DNA from: Sphingobacterium olei
GTDB taxonomy: Bacteria; Bacteroidota; Bacteroidia; Sphingobacteriales; Sphingobacteriaceae
Reading direction: 5' to 3'
Length of the DNA stretch: 64,000 nt
Assembly (NCBI RefSeq): GCF_005048855.1
Contig: NZ_SUME01000004.1
Span: forward strand, 1-64,000
Under the pieces are notes generated by a model, which saw only the letters and a list, made by a program, of their open reading frames with translations, was not told where the DNA came from and did not search any database. Positions 54,712 through 63,630 of this stretch are shown here, one piece after another; position 1 is the stretch's first letter, and the number at the start of each line of letters is the position of its first letter. The position numbers and the translations under genes are program-made.

Positions 54712-57534
54712 ATGAAACTATTTGTTCTTTCGGTTATTTCATTTGTGCTCTTTTTTGGCCTATGCAGCTCTTCCATAGCGCAGGTAAATCAGGATGTGCA
54801 GATGCAGCTGGACTCTTTTGTCGTATTAAATGCTGGTATCAATACACTCGATATTCAGTTGCAAAATAATGGCTCTACAGATTTTGAAGGTATCATACAG
54901 CTTGATCTGCCCCAAGAGCTCAACAGCCTAAGCGGTACGCAGGTGACCGTACATATCTCGGCCGGTAAAAAACGTTTTCTTTCTGTCAAACTGCGGAGTA
55001 ATGCCTTGTATACCTTGAAAGGTCGAACATTTCCGGTAAAGTTAATCGATCATCGAGGAGAGATTCTTATGCAAAAGATGGTTGATATCGAGGTGCCGGA
55101 GAAACGTTCAGTGGTTATTCAGAATAACTCGGAAATGCAGTATCTTCGTCAAATAGGCGATTCGGTATATGTGCGGATGCGGGTCATAAATAGTGGTACG
55201 ACGGACGAACAGATCCGCTTACTACTCTCTTCGCCCGACCGGGTGGGCGACAGGGATTTTCAATCCATATCAATGTTGCTGCCCTCGGGAAAGGATTCAC
55301 TTATACAAGTAGGGTTTGTCGTTGAAAAATACATGCTAGATCTTCCACAGTACACTGTAAGAGTCAGTGCCATGTATGAAAATAGCGATGTTTTTGGAAA
55401 TTTTACGATTCTTTTTTCCAATATTGCGTCTAACCGCAACTATCAACGGATGTTTAATTTCGATAATAATGCTGCCGTCTATTCCAGAAATTATATTGAT
55501 CTACAAGTTAATAATCTTTTAGAAGAACAACGTATGTATTACTTGCGTTCTGAGGGTGAATACCGTACGCATGAGGGGAAAATCCGTTATAGTGCCTATG
55601 TTAATCAGATGAGCGATCTGGCAAGTAGACCCAATGTCAATAGCACCTTTGTGGAATATGAACGAAAGAATACCACGGTAACTTTAGGCAATCTGCAGGA
55701 AAGCCTCGACGCACCACTGTATGGACGTGGTGTAAAAGTGGCTTTTCGGGATAGCATAAAATATGACGTATTGGAGGCAGGGATTGTAGAGAAATCTAAT
55801 GACTTGCTGGGATTTTACGGTATTAGCAACCCTGGATTTACGGCCTTTACACGATTGGTGTTGGGCGACCAACAATCTGAACGTAAGCGTTATGAAGGAC
55901 AGGCTTACTACGACAATAACAAAATGGACAGTACCGAAAGCATTTTATGGACCAATACTTTTGATCTGCTAAGGCAAGAATTGGCCGATAAGATACAAAT
56001 AAGAGGCTTTTTAGCAGGTGGTGTGAATCGCTATTGGGGCGAATTAGAGAGTGGCGACGGTGTTCAACCTTCGGCAGCAATGGGTGTAAAATTAAATGGA
56101 CGTTCAAGACGTTGGACATATTCCAGTGACAATTTTTTCAGTACGGCCTATTATACCGGAAATCGAAGAGGTGCCTTGCAGCTGTCGCAACGTGTAAATC
56201 GAAGCATAAAAAAGCTCAATTATGGAATGGGTTATTTTTATTCACGTTACGAACCGGAATACCTAAACTCGCGTTTTGCATCCTATAGCAACAGCACCTC
56301 GAGATTAGATGCGAGCCTCAATATGCCCATATCAACTTTTGTAAGTCTCAGCGTACAGCCTAATTATAACCAGGAAAATGGTAGCTACTTTTCACAAAGC
56401 GGCATTCTTGATGTATCTACACATTCTTGGCAATTGCTGAGTTCGGCTAATATGCGCTCCAAGAACTTCAAGCACAATATGTTTCTCACGATGGAAACGG
56501 GACTCATCTCAATTAGAGATTATACACAGGATGAATTTGTGCTGAGGGGAAATTTTTCATATAATTATGGCGCGCTGGGTTTGTTCGGCTCGTATCAAAA
56601 GGGAGCTTTTCAAGCCTATGAAGTGTTGAACAGTCTGTTACTTGACCGTCCTGTCGGCAATAGGCTTTCGTTTGGTGCCTCTTACGGTGGAAATATCTTA
56701 CAGAAGAAATTGGCGTGGAATGCTAATATTATGAGTAATTTAAGTTCCGATTTTGGTAATTCGTACAATACAAATATCAATACAAGCTACCGTGTGCTTA
56801 AAAATACGTTGCTGACGGGGGTATTTCAATATAGTTATACTAAAGGTGTGACAGGGTATAATTATGATTTTACCAATCTGTGTGTAGGTTTTCGCCAGAA
56901 CTTAAAAAGTCAGAATCTGGATCGTCCGGCTATAAAAACGGGAAATCTCAAGGTGTTTTGCTTTTACGACAACAACAGTAATAATATCTTTGATGAGGGT
57001 GATGAGGCGGCTACAGGGTATGGTTTTATGGTGCGAGAGATCCTTTTTGTAACGGATCGTCGTGGAAATGCATCGTTCAAAAAAATGCCATATGGTGAGT
57101 ATACCTTGTTCTTTCCGTTGTACAGTGGTTATCAGGCGATATCAAAGTTGCTGTTGATGAACCGGAATTCTATGGAAATTGAAATCCCTTTACAAAAAGT
57201 AGGTACTGCGAAGGGGCGTGTAAGCCTTGAATATGATGCGAATCTCAGCTTAAGCACGAATCTAGAACTTGATATCTATAAAGTGGTTGCCAAGAATCAG
57301 AATGACAAGACCTTCGAAGCGCATACGGATCAAAAAGGTGAATTCCAGCTTAGTCTTCCACAGGGTGATTATACATTTTATTTAGATAATGCGAACTTTC
57401 CTGAAAATATATTTATCGAAGATAATGCTCGTTCAGGTAAAGTCGAGATTGGAAAGACGCTTATACTAGACGTATTTCAGCTCAACGTAAAATCGAAAAA
57501 AATAGAAGTAAAACGCTTCGGGACTAAGCCTTAA
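54712..57534 (+). CDS. Putative usher-like outer-membrane barrel protein
   Basis: The 940-residue protein has a signal peptide (SSSIAQ). Residues ~25-240 form two immunoglobulin-like domains (LNAGINTLDIQLQNNGSTDFEG). Residues ~240-740 are rich in amphipathic strands with aromatic edges (RMYYLRSEGEYRTHEGKIRYSAYV, GYFYSRYEPEYL), as in a large beta barrel. Residues ~745-830 resemble SdrD-B/CNA-B domains (CFYDNNSNNIFDEGDEA; VTDRRGNASFKKMPYGEYTLFF), and ~830-940 are another prealbumin-like domain. Barrel plus small C-terminal beta-sandwiches parallels ushers, but no classical PapC motif is seen. It closes the cluster, and by position it should secrete and anchor the pilus. Confidence 0.6.
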   Translation: MKLFVLSVISFVLFFGLCSSSIAQVNQDVQMQLDSFVVLNAGINTLDIQLQNNGSTDFEGIIQLDLPQELNSLSGTQVTVHISAGKKRFLSVKLRSNALYTLKGRTFPVKLIDHRGEILMQKMVDIEVPEKRSVVIQNNSEMQYLRQIGDSVYVRMRVINSGTTDEQIRLLLSSPDRVGDRDFQSISMLLPSGKDSLIQVGFVVEKYMLDLPQYTVRVSAMYENSDVFGNFTILFSNIASNRNYQRMFNFDNNAAVYSRNYIDLQVNNLLEEQRMYYLRSEGEYRTHEGKIRYSAYVNQMSDLASRPNVNSTFVEYERKNTTVTLGNLQESLDAPLYGRGVKVAFRDSIKYDVLEAGIVEKSNDLLGFYGISNPGFTAFTRLVLGDQQSERKRYEGQAYYDNNKMDSTESILWTNTFDLLRQELADKIQIRGFLAGGVNRYWGELESGDGVQPSAAMGVKLNGRSRRWTYSSDNFFSTAYYTGNRRGALQLSQRVNRSIKKLNYGMGYFYSRYEPEYLNSRFASYSNSTSRLDASLNMPISTFVSLSVQPNYNQENGSYFSQSGILDVSTHSWQLLSSANMRSKNFKHNMFLTMETGLISIRDYTQDEFVLRGNFSYNYGALGLFGSYQKGAFQAYEVLNSLLLDRPVGNRLSFGASYGGNILQKKLAWNANIMSNLSSDFGNSYNTNINTSYRVLKNTLLTGVFQYSYTKGVTGYNYDFTNLCVGFRQNLKSQNLDRPAIKTGNLKVFCFYDNNSNNIFDEGDEAATGYGFMVREILFVTDRRGNASFKKMPYGEYTLFFPLYSGYQAISKLLLMNRNSMEIEIPLQKVGTAKGRVSLEYDANLSLSTNLELDIYKVVAKNQNDKTFEAHTDQKGEFQLSLPQGDYTFYLDNANFPENIFIEDNARSGKVEIGKTLILDVFQLNVKSKKIEVKRFGTKP

Positions 57535-57538
57535 TACA

Positions 57539-58342
57539 TCATACTGTGCCTTGAATAGCATCGTCTCGATAGGCACGGGGTGTACGACCGGTATGCTTTT
57601 TAAAAAACGCGCTAAAATTATTATCCTCTTCAAAACCCAATTGATAGGAAATCTCCTTTATAGACAAATCAGAATATAATAATAACTCGTTTGCAGCTTG
57701 TATGATTTCGAAGTGGATTAATTCTTTAGGACTGTAGTTAAAGGTTAATTTAGTAGATCGGTTCAATATTTTTTCTGTTATGCGCATTTTTGTGCTGTAT
57801 TGCGCTACTTTTTTATCTGTACGAAAATGTTTTTTTACCAATTCGAGAAAGTTATGAGCGATCTCTTTATGTCTGTCTATCGGATTAATAGAACTGGTTT
57901 TTCTTTTTGATTCTCTTTTTGATTCAAATTTAAGCATCATCATCAAAATGATCTGTTCAATAATATTACGGACAAACAGTAAACTTAACTCCTGTCCCTC
58001 TTTAAAAAAGCTACTAATTAATAATTTAGTTAAATGCATGAAGTGTGCGCTATCCACATATGATAAATGAATTAATAGACCTTTGGTTCTTTGATTGAGG
58101 AATTGGAGTTCTAACTCGTCTTTTATTAGCTCTTTGTTAAAAAAGAGATAGTAACTGCTATTGTCTATTGTGATCTCGCCAAACTCGTTATGAAGGTAAA
58201 GATTGATTTGGGATCCATTATTTTCAAGATAAGTGGTTCCATTAAAAGTGAGGACGAAATCGTAGATGGCAGAATACGTTAATAATTTTCTGTTCTCATT
58301 AAGAAAAATTCCTTTGAAGAGCTTAATATTATTTATAGACAT
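57539..58342 (-). CDS. AraC-family transcriptional regulator
   Basis: The protein has 267 residues. The C-terminal ~100 residues hold two helix-turn-helix units with the AraC/XylS signature LSIKEISYQLGFEEDNNFSAFFKKHTGRTPRAYR. The N-terminal ~150 residues have no cupin motif I can name. It converges with the usher-like gene, with only 4 bp between stops and no terminator, so the two messages overlap. A role in controlling the fimbrial-like cluster is possible, but nothing in the sequence proves it. Confidence 0.82.
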   Translation of the reverse strand: MSINNIKLFKGIFLNENRKLLTYSAIYDFVLTFNGTTYLENNGSQINLYLHNEFGEITIDNSSYYLFFNKELIKDELELQFLNQRTKGLLIHLSYVDSAHFMHLTKLLISSFFKEGQELSLLFVRNIIEQIILMMMLKFESKRESKRKTSSINPIDRHKEIAHNFLELVKKHFRTDKKVAQYSTKMRITEKILNRSTKLTFNYSPKELIHFEIIQAANELLLYSDLSIKEISYQLGFEEDNNFSAFFKKHTGRTPRAYRDDAIQGTV

Positions 58343-58790
58343 GGTGGTTTTTTTCAGGATGTGAATCTAGTGATAATTAGAGAGATAATAAATTCACATG
58401 TTGAAATTTGTAGCGAATCGACTACAAGTGGGATCGATTGTATAAATAAGCATACCATGTAATGATTTTCATTACTTTTTTACGTTATATGGTGAACATT
58501 AATTTGAGTTGGCAAAAAAACTTCTCGCTACTTTTTTATATTTTCCTCTATTTCATTCGTATCTTGCAACCTGTGCAATCTAAAGATTAACAGGATGGCT
58601 TTTCAGACTATATTCACATATATTTTTGGCTTAATCGCCATCCCTTTATTGGCTATTTATAGATGCACTTTGAATAATAGTCATATGGTGGACAAGTGGA
58701 TTATCACCGTAAATGAACCTGTAAGATTGCAAATTTTATCTAAGCTTGATTGTGTAGGTAGAAAATAGTTGATATAAAAGGGAATAAAGC
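58343..58790. other. Intergenic region between AraC regulator and dnaG
   Basis: 448 bp. It is AT-rich and contains the divergent start regions of both neighbours and one possible small open frame (58595-58768, listed separately). I see no strong hairpin or repeat. Confidence 0.4.
58595..58768 (+). CDS. Possible 57-residue membrane microprotein
   Basis: The frame starts at ATG 58595 after AGG, opens MAFQTIFTYIFGLIAIPLL and ends with a basic tail (DCVGRK). Residues ~5-25 could form one membrane helix. No homologue is recognised. It ends 22 bp before dnaG, so it could be a leader gene or simply a chance frame. Confidence 0.25.
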   Translation: MAFQTIFTYIFGLIAIPLLAIYRCTLNNSHMVDKWIITVNEPVRLQILSKLDCVGRK

Positions 58791-60779
58791 TTGATCGCAA
58801 AAGAGATAATAGAAAAAGTACTGGACACGGCTCGTATTGAGGAGGTGGTGGGTGATTTTGTGGATTTAAAAAAGAGAGGTACTTCGCTGATCGGTAATTG
58901 TCCGTTTCATAATGAAAAAACACCTTCTTTTCACGTCTCGGTAGCCAAAGGTATTTACAAATGCTTTGGCTGTGGTGCGGGAGGAGATTCTTTGAAGTTT
59001 GTGATGGAACTGGAAAAGTATTCTTATCCAGAAGCGATACGTTATTTGGCAAACAAGTATCATATTGAGATCGCCGAGATAGAGCGATCTCCGGCCCAAC
59101 TGGCTGCTCAGGATAAACGTGAAAGTTTGTACGTGTTGAGTCAATGGGCGGGCAAGTTTTTCAAGGAACAGCTTTGGAATACGGATATCGGAAATTCGAT
59201 CGGTTTATCTTACTTCAAAGAACGGGGATACCGCGAGGATATCATCAAAAAATTTGATTTGGGATATTCCCCGGATGTATGGACAGGCTTAGTGGATGAA
59301 GCCAGAAAAGACGGTTTTCAAGATGGATACCTTACCGAAATTGGTCTGGCGATTGAACGAGATGATAAAAGTTTATACGATCGTTTTAGGGGTCGCGTAA
59401 TATTTCCTATCCATAACCTCACCGGACGAATTATTGGTTTTGGTGGCCGAACACTTAAGACGGAAAAATCTGTTCCGAAGTATGTCAATTCTCCTGAAAG
59501 TGAGATCTATCATAAATCTGATGTATTATATGGGCTTAGCTTTGCGAAGAAAGCTATCCTGGATCAGGACACCTGTTATTTGGTAGAGGGCTATGCCGAT
59601 GTGATTTCAATGCATCAGGCCGGTTTAGAAAACGTGGTTTCCTCATCGGGAACTTCTTTGACGACAGGTCAGATTAAATTAATTTCGCGGTTTACTAAAA
59701 ATGTTGTTATACTATACGACGGGGATGCAGCAGGCATAAAAGCTTCGTTACGGGGTACAGACATGCTCCTAGAGGAAGGTTTAAATGTTAAAGTACTCCT
59801 CTTTCCGGATGGAAACGACCCGGATTCATACGTGCAGACCTTTGGTTCTGCGGCTTTTAAGGAATATATTTCAGCGCATCAGCAGGACTTTATTTTTTAT
59901 AAAACAAATATTCTTTTAAAAGACGCCAATAATGATCCTATAAAACGTGCAGAGGTTATACGAGATGTGGTGGAAAGTATCGCGTTGATTCCGGATGAAA
60001 TCAAAGTCTCGGTTTTTATTCGTCAGTGTAGTAGCCTGTTGGATATCGAAGAGCGGGTTTTATTAAGTGAATTAAACAAGATCCGTCTTCATAAAGCCAA
60101 GGCTCAGGATAAGAAGCGGGAGTCTGGGGCTAAGGCTTCGACAGGTAGTCCCTACCCAGGAGATATGCCGCCACCTGATTTCTTTTTGACCGAAGCAGAG
60201 CGATCGGACGCAGGACTACCGGAATCGGACACGTATACGAAGATTACACCGGAGATACTGCAAGAGCGGGAGGTCGTTCGCGTATTGTTAAACTATGGTA
60301 GAGAGATGGCGAGTTGGGAAGGCGATGGCGAGGTTCCAATAGCACCGTATTTGTTGGGAAGTATCGATGATATCTCTTTCGATGATAGGGCCAGTGCAAT
60401 CATTGTGGAAGAGTTTAAGAAGCAGGCGGATAATTTTGAGATTCCCGAGGCTAAATATTTTTTTTCGCATGTTGATAAAGACGTGGCCGACTTGGCGATT
60501 GGATGCGTCGCAAGCCAATATGAAATTAGTCCCAATTGGAACAGTGAGAAGAATAAAATATATGTCCCTGAAGAGATCGAAAATCTGAAACAGTTGGTAA
60601 CGCAGGTCATATACCGGATTAAAAAACGTAAATTCGAAAAGGAGATGTACAAAATTCGTGAAGAATTAAAGAAAGAACAGTCCGAAGATGATTTACAGAT
60701 TCTGTTACATAAGTATTCCAAGTTAAAAGAAGCAGAGAAAATGTTGGGGCAACTGCTGGGGAATACAATCGTGAAATAA
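58791..60779 (+). CDS. dnaG: DNA primase
   Basis: The protein has 662 residues. The start is TTG at 58791, since a stop codon lies just upstream in frame and no ATG fits. The CHC2 zinc finger has C37, H40, C58 and C61 (CPFHNEKTPSFHVS, YKCFGCGAGG). The TOPRIM core has Glu in LVEGYADVIS (~262) and the acidic pair in LYDGDAAGIK (~307). The C-terminal part would bind the DnaB helicase. It makes RNA primers for replication. It is followed by yraN 22 bp later. Confidence 0.94.
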   Translation: MIAKEIIEKVLDTARIEEVVGDFVDLKKRGTSLIGNCPFHNEKTPSFHVSVAKGIYKCFGCGAGGDSLKFVMELEKYSYPEAIRYLANKYHIEIAEIERSPAQLAAQDKRESLYVLSQWAGKFFKEQLWNTDIGNSIGLSYFKERGYREDIIKKFDLGYSPDVWTGLVDEARKDGFQDGYLTEIGLAIERDDKSLYDRFRGRVIFPIHNLTGRIIGFGGRTLKTEKSVPKYVNSPESEIYHKSDVLYGLSFAKKAILDQDTCYLVEGYADVISMHQAGLENVVSSSGTSLTTGQIKLISRFTKNVVILYDGDAAGIKASLRGTDMLLEEGLNVKVLLFPDGNDPDSYVQTFGSAAFKEYISAHQQDFIFYKTNILLKDANNDPIKRAEVIRDVVESIALIPDEIKVSVFIRQCSSLLDIEERVLLSELNKIRLHKAKAQDKKRESGAKASTGSPYPGDMPPPDFFLTEAERSDAGLPESDTYTKITPEILQEREVVRVLLNYGREMASWEGDGEVPIAPYLLGSIDDISFDDRASAIIVEEFKKQADNFEIPEAKYFFSHVDKDVADLAIGCVASQYEISPNWNSEKNKIYVPEEIENLKQLVTQVIYRIKKRKFEKEMYKIREELKKEQSEDDLQILLHKYSKLKEAEKMLGQLLGNTIVK

Positions 60780-60801
60780 GATGTAAATCGTTAAATTTGT
60801 T

Positions 60802-61155
60802 ATGGCTAAACATTTAGAAGCGGGAGTTTGGGGTGAACAGCAAGCTGTTCGGTATCTTTTGGAATGTGGATTCGAGATTGTGTGTGTAAACTGGCGCTAC
60901 AAACATTTGGAAGTAGATGTGATTGCCAAAGATAACGGTGTTTTGGTATTTGTTGAGGTAAAGAGCCGTACGGATTCCCGTTTTGGCGAGCCAAAGGAAT
61001 TTGTCGATCATAAAAAGAAACGCAATCTTATCCGTTTAGCGGATGCCTATATTAGCTATACGAAATATGAAGGAGAGATTCGATTCGATATCGTATCCGT
61101 CTTTTTAGAACAAAGTAAGATCGAATTAATTAAGGATGCTTTTTGGAGCAATTAG
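60802..61155 (+). CDS. yraN: YraN family protein (UPF0102)
   Basis: The 117-residue protein has an endonuclease-like fold: GVWGEQQAVRYLLECGFEIV, NWRYKHLEVDVIAKD and LVFVEVKSRTDSRFG hold the conserved Glu/Asp/ExK core. Function in the cell is not settled; a nuclease role in DNA processing is suspected for the family. It has no signal peptide. It lies between dnaG and the glutaminyl cyclase with almost no spacing, consistent with co-transcription. Confidence 0.9.
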   Translation: MAKHLEAGVWGEQQAVRYLLECGFEIVCVNWRYKHLEVDVIAKDNGVLVFVEVKSRTDSRFGEPKEFVDHKKKRNLIRLADAYISYTKYEGEIRFDIVSVFLEQSKIELIKDAFWSN

Positions 61156-61179
61156 ATGATAAAATTAGGATTTGACTGG

Positions 61180-62217
61180 ATGAATAATAAATCAATTTGG
61201 ACTGTTGCCCTTGCGCTCGCATTGGCCGTTGGAGGGTGTAAAACCCAAAAAGGAAAACTGGAATTTGAAAAGCCTGAATCAGGCCAAAAAGTACTTTTGG
61301 GCGAACAGCTTAAGCTGAAACTTAACTTTTCGGAAGCTGCCGTAGATTCAGTAATTTATTCGATAGATGGCAATATCTTGGAGCGGAAGAAAGATACTTC
61401 GGCTGTTGTTTTGGATACACAGAAAGTTGGATTAGGAGATCGTTCAATTACGGCAAAAGTATACATCGCTGGTAAAGAAGATATTGCTTACAGCAATGTG
61501 GTCGTCCTCCCCCCCTCAGCCAAAAACTATGGTTTTGAAGTTGTAAATACCTTTCCTCATGATGATAAAGCATTTACCCAGGGACTGCAATACGAGGGAG
61601 GTGTATTGTATGAGACGACCGGTCGTACCGGAGAGTCTTCTCTGCGTAAGGTGGAACTTCAGACGGGAAAAGTGACAAAGATTGTCCCGATAGGTGACTC
61701 ATATTTCGGAGAGGGGATGACTATAATCGGCGATAAAATCGTGGTGTTGACATGGCAAGATAATGTCGGTTTTTTTTATAATAAAAACTCATTTGAAAAA
61801 ACAGGTTCCTTTAGCTATGGGAATAGTAAGGAGGGATGGGGCCTGACCTATGATGGTCAACGATTGATCAAATCGGATGGTTCGAATCTTCTTTATTTTC
61901 TGGATCCTACGACTGGCAAAGAAATAGGCTCTATCGGCGTGTATGATGAAAATGGGGCGGTTGATAGCCTAAATGAGCTGGAATATATTGAAGGGAAGGT
62001 GTATGCAAATGTATACCAACAGGAAATCATTGTCGTTATTAATCCGGAAACGGGAGCTGTGGAAGGACGCATCAATTTGGTAGGAATGAATACAGAAAAC
62101 AGGCAGCCTGTGGATAATGAGTTGAACGGAATAGCGTACGATGTAGCAGGAAAGCGACTTTTTGTTACGGGTAAGCTTTGGCCGAAGTTGTATGAGATTA
62201 AGACTGTAGAAAGATAA
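61180..62217 (+). CDS. Glutaminyl-peptide cyclotransferase, bacterial propeller type, lipoprotein
   Basis: From ATG 61180 (MNNKSIWTVAL) the product has 345 residues with lipobox ending AVGGC; an earlier ATG at 61156, touching the yraN stop, adds eight residues. An Ig-like N-terminal part (~25-120) precedes the five-bladed propeller of the Glu_cyclase_2 family: NTFPHDDKAFTQGLQYEGG, LYETTGRTGESSLRKV and ELEYIEGKVYANVYQ are characteristic. It turns N-terminal Gln of exported proteins into pyroglutamate. That fits this phylum, where many exported proteins begin with Gln after signal cleavage, as many do in this window. Confidence 0.88.
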   Translation: MNNKSIWTVALALALAVGGCKTQKGKLEFEKPESGQKVLLGEQLKLKLNFSEAAVDSVIYSIDGNILERKKDTSAVVLDTQKVGLGDRSITAKVYIAGKEDIAYSNVVVLPPSAKNYGFEVVNTFPHDDKAFTQGLQYEGGVLYETTGRTGESSLRKVELQTGKVTKIVPIGDSYFGEGMTIIGDKIVVLTWQDNVGFFYNKNSFEKTGSFSYGNSKEGWGLTYDGQRLIKSDGSNLLYFLDPTTGKEIGSIGVYDENGAVDSLNELEYIEGKVYANVYQQEIIVVINPETGAVEGRINLVGMNTENRQPVDNELNGIAYDVAGKRLFVTGKLWPKLYEIKTVER

Positions 62218-62220
62218 TTT

Positions 62221-62289
62221 AGGAGTTAGGTGTCAGAAATTAGGTGCTAGAAAAGAAACCTAGCTCCTAAAGCTTGCTTTCTAACTCCT
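62221..62289. terminator. Nested inverted repeats between convergent genes
   Basis: The outer arms AGGAGTTAG (62221-62229) and CTAACTCCT (62281-62289) are perfect. The inner arms TTAGGTGCTAG (62240-62250) and CTAGCTCCTAA (62260-62270) match at 10 of 11. The position between the cyclase and deformylase-fusion stops suggests a bidirectional terminator; the sequence also resembles a dispersed repeat. Confidence 0.65.
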
Positions 62290-62291
62290 GA

Positions 62292-63509
62292 CTAAGGTAA
62301 AATACTACCGGATTCTATAGAAAAATTGATCTTATCCTGTAGTGGAATGCATTCTTTTTTTGCTTGTTCTTCCAGTCTATCAGGGTATAGGATGCCGTAT
62401 AGATGATCTACTTCATGTTGAAAAATTACTGCCGTAAATCCTTCGATATTTTCTTCAACGACATTTCCTTTTTTGTCGATATGTTGTAATCGTATAGCGT
62501 AGCTACGTTGGATCGTTTCCTTCCTGTCCGGAATGGACAAACAACCTTCTGCTCCTTCCCGTGTCAATTTGGAGCGCCAAATAATCTTGGGATTGATAAA
62601 GAGTTCAAACGGCTTATCATCCTTGTCAAAGCGCTGTACCCATATCACATTTTTATTAACCCCGACTTGGGGTGCTGCAATTCCAACACCCGGATGGGCG
62701 GAATCCTGTACGGTCAATAACATCCTCCGAGCTAGCGTTTCCAAAAGTGGATCGTTGTATTTTATATCTATAGATGATGTTTGTAATACGCTCAGTTCGT
62801 TTTCATTCGTAATTTGATATACATGAAGTTTTGTTGCTGCATCACCCGACAAGATAAGGGAGGATTCTGCTTCGTTGAAATTTTTTGCATTAGCTTTATT
62901 CACGGGTCTTTCGTTTTTAGGGCCAATATATTTTTTTTCTCCAGCTAAGATAGGGATTGTTAGTGTATTTTCAGCTGGAGGTTGCGGACAGCGGTATCCC
63001 GAGCTATAGGCACAGTATGGATTGTAAGCTCGGTTAAAATCGACAGTTATGCTGTTGTTCTTCATATTTGAAGCATCCAGTTCGATATATCTCCCTCCTT
63101 CATACGTCTGCTCGCCATTGGTGCTGTCCAAAAATGGCAGAAACAGGTAGTTTTGATATGTAGGGTTTTTGAATAAATCCACGCTTTGGTAAGCAGTAAG
63201 TGTATGCCTTTCGTTGTCAATGGTGAAATGTATTAGCGCATATCGTTTGTAAGGATTGCTTGTGCCGTCATAAGTAGGCATGCGAAAAGTGGGCTCAGCT
63301 TGTAATAATTCGACATCGGCATCAACAATATAATTATTATTGGCAGGATAGTAATCTAAATACGGAATGTTCTCTTTACGTAAGGGGCCAAAATCATCTT
63401 TAAGAAAAGTTTCTTTTTGCTGGTTGCGATAGTGTTCCAACGCACTGTGCGTTTGACTGAATCCCAAAATAGGAATGATGCAGCAGATAAAAGTGTAAAC
63501 TATTTTCAT
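62292..63509 (-). CDS. Exported fusion of DUF1684 and peptide deformylase
   Basis: The 405-residue protein has a signal peptide (IPILGFSQ). Residues ~25-205 match DUF1684: YNPYCAYSSGYRCPQPP and a GRYIEL/DFNRAYNP stretch. Residues ~245-400 are a peptide deformylase with all three motifs intact: GVGIAAPQVG (~273), EGCLSIP (~320) and HEVDH (~363), which hold the metal ligands and catalytic Glu. Classical deformylase is cytoplasmic and acts on nascent proteins, so an exported copy is odd. The housekeeping copy probably lies beyond ruvX. Substrate is unknown. Confidence 0.85.
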   Translation of the reverse strand: MKIVYTFICCIIPILGFSQTHSALEHYRNQQKETFLKDDFGPLRKENIPYLDYYPANNNYIVDADVELLQAEPTFRMPTYDGTSNPYKRYALIHFTIDNERHTLTAYQSVDLFKNPTYQNYLFLPFLDSTNGEQTYEGGRYIELDASNMKNNSITVDFNRAYNPYCAYSSGYRCPQPPAENTLTIPILAGEKKYIGPKNERPVNKANAKNFNEAESSLILSGDAATKLHVYQITNENELSVLQTSSIDIKYNDPLLETLARRMLLTVQDSAHPGVGIAAPQVGVNKNVIWVQRFDKDDKPFELFINPKIIWRSKLTREGAEGCLSIPDRKETIQRSYAIRLQHIDKKGNVVEENIEGFTAVIFQHEVDHLYGILYPDRLEEQAKKECIPLQDKINFSIESGSILP

Positions 63510-63540
63510 TGATTTGTAGAATATATACCAAAATTATAGA

Positions 63541-63571
63541 TTTTTATCTTCATTTCGTAATTGTACTTTTG
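63541..63571 (+). promoter_or_regulatory. Candidate ruvX promoter
   Basis: A -7 box TACTTTTG (63564-63571) follows TTTT (63541-63544) by 19 nt, near the Bacteroidota consensus, about 60 nt before ruvX. Confidence 0.5.
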
Positions 63572-63630
63572 TAAAAAAATCAGGAAGGTTCGTGATGGCT
63601 TTTGCGAATAGACACTTTTAGAAAAAAGAT

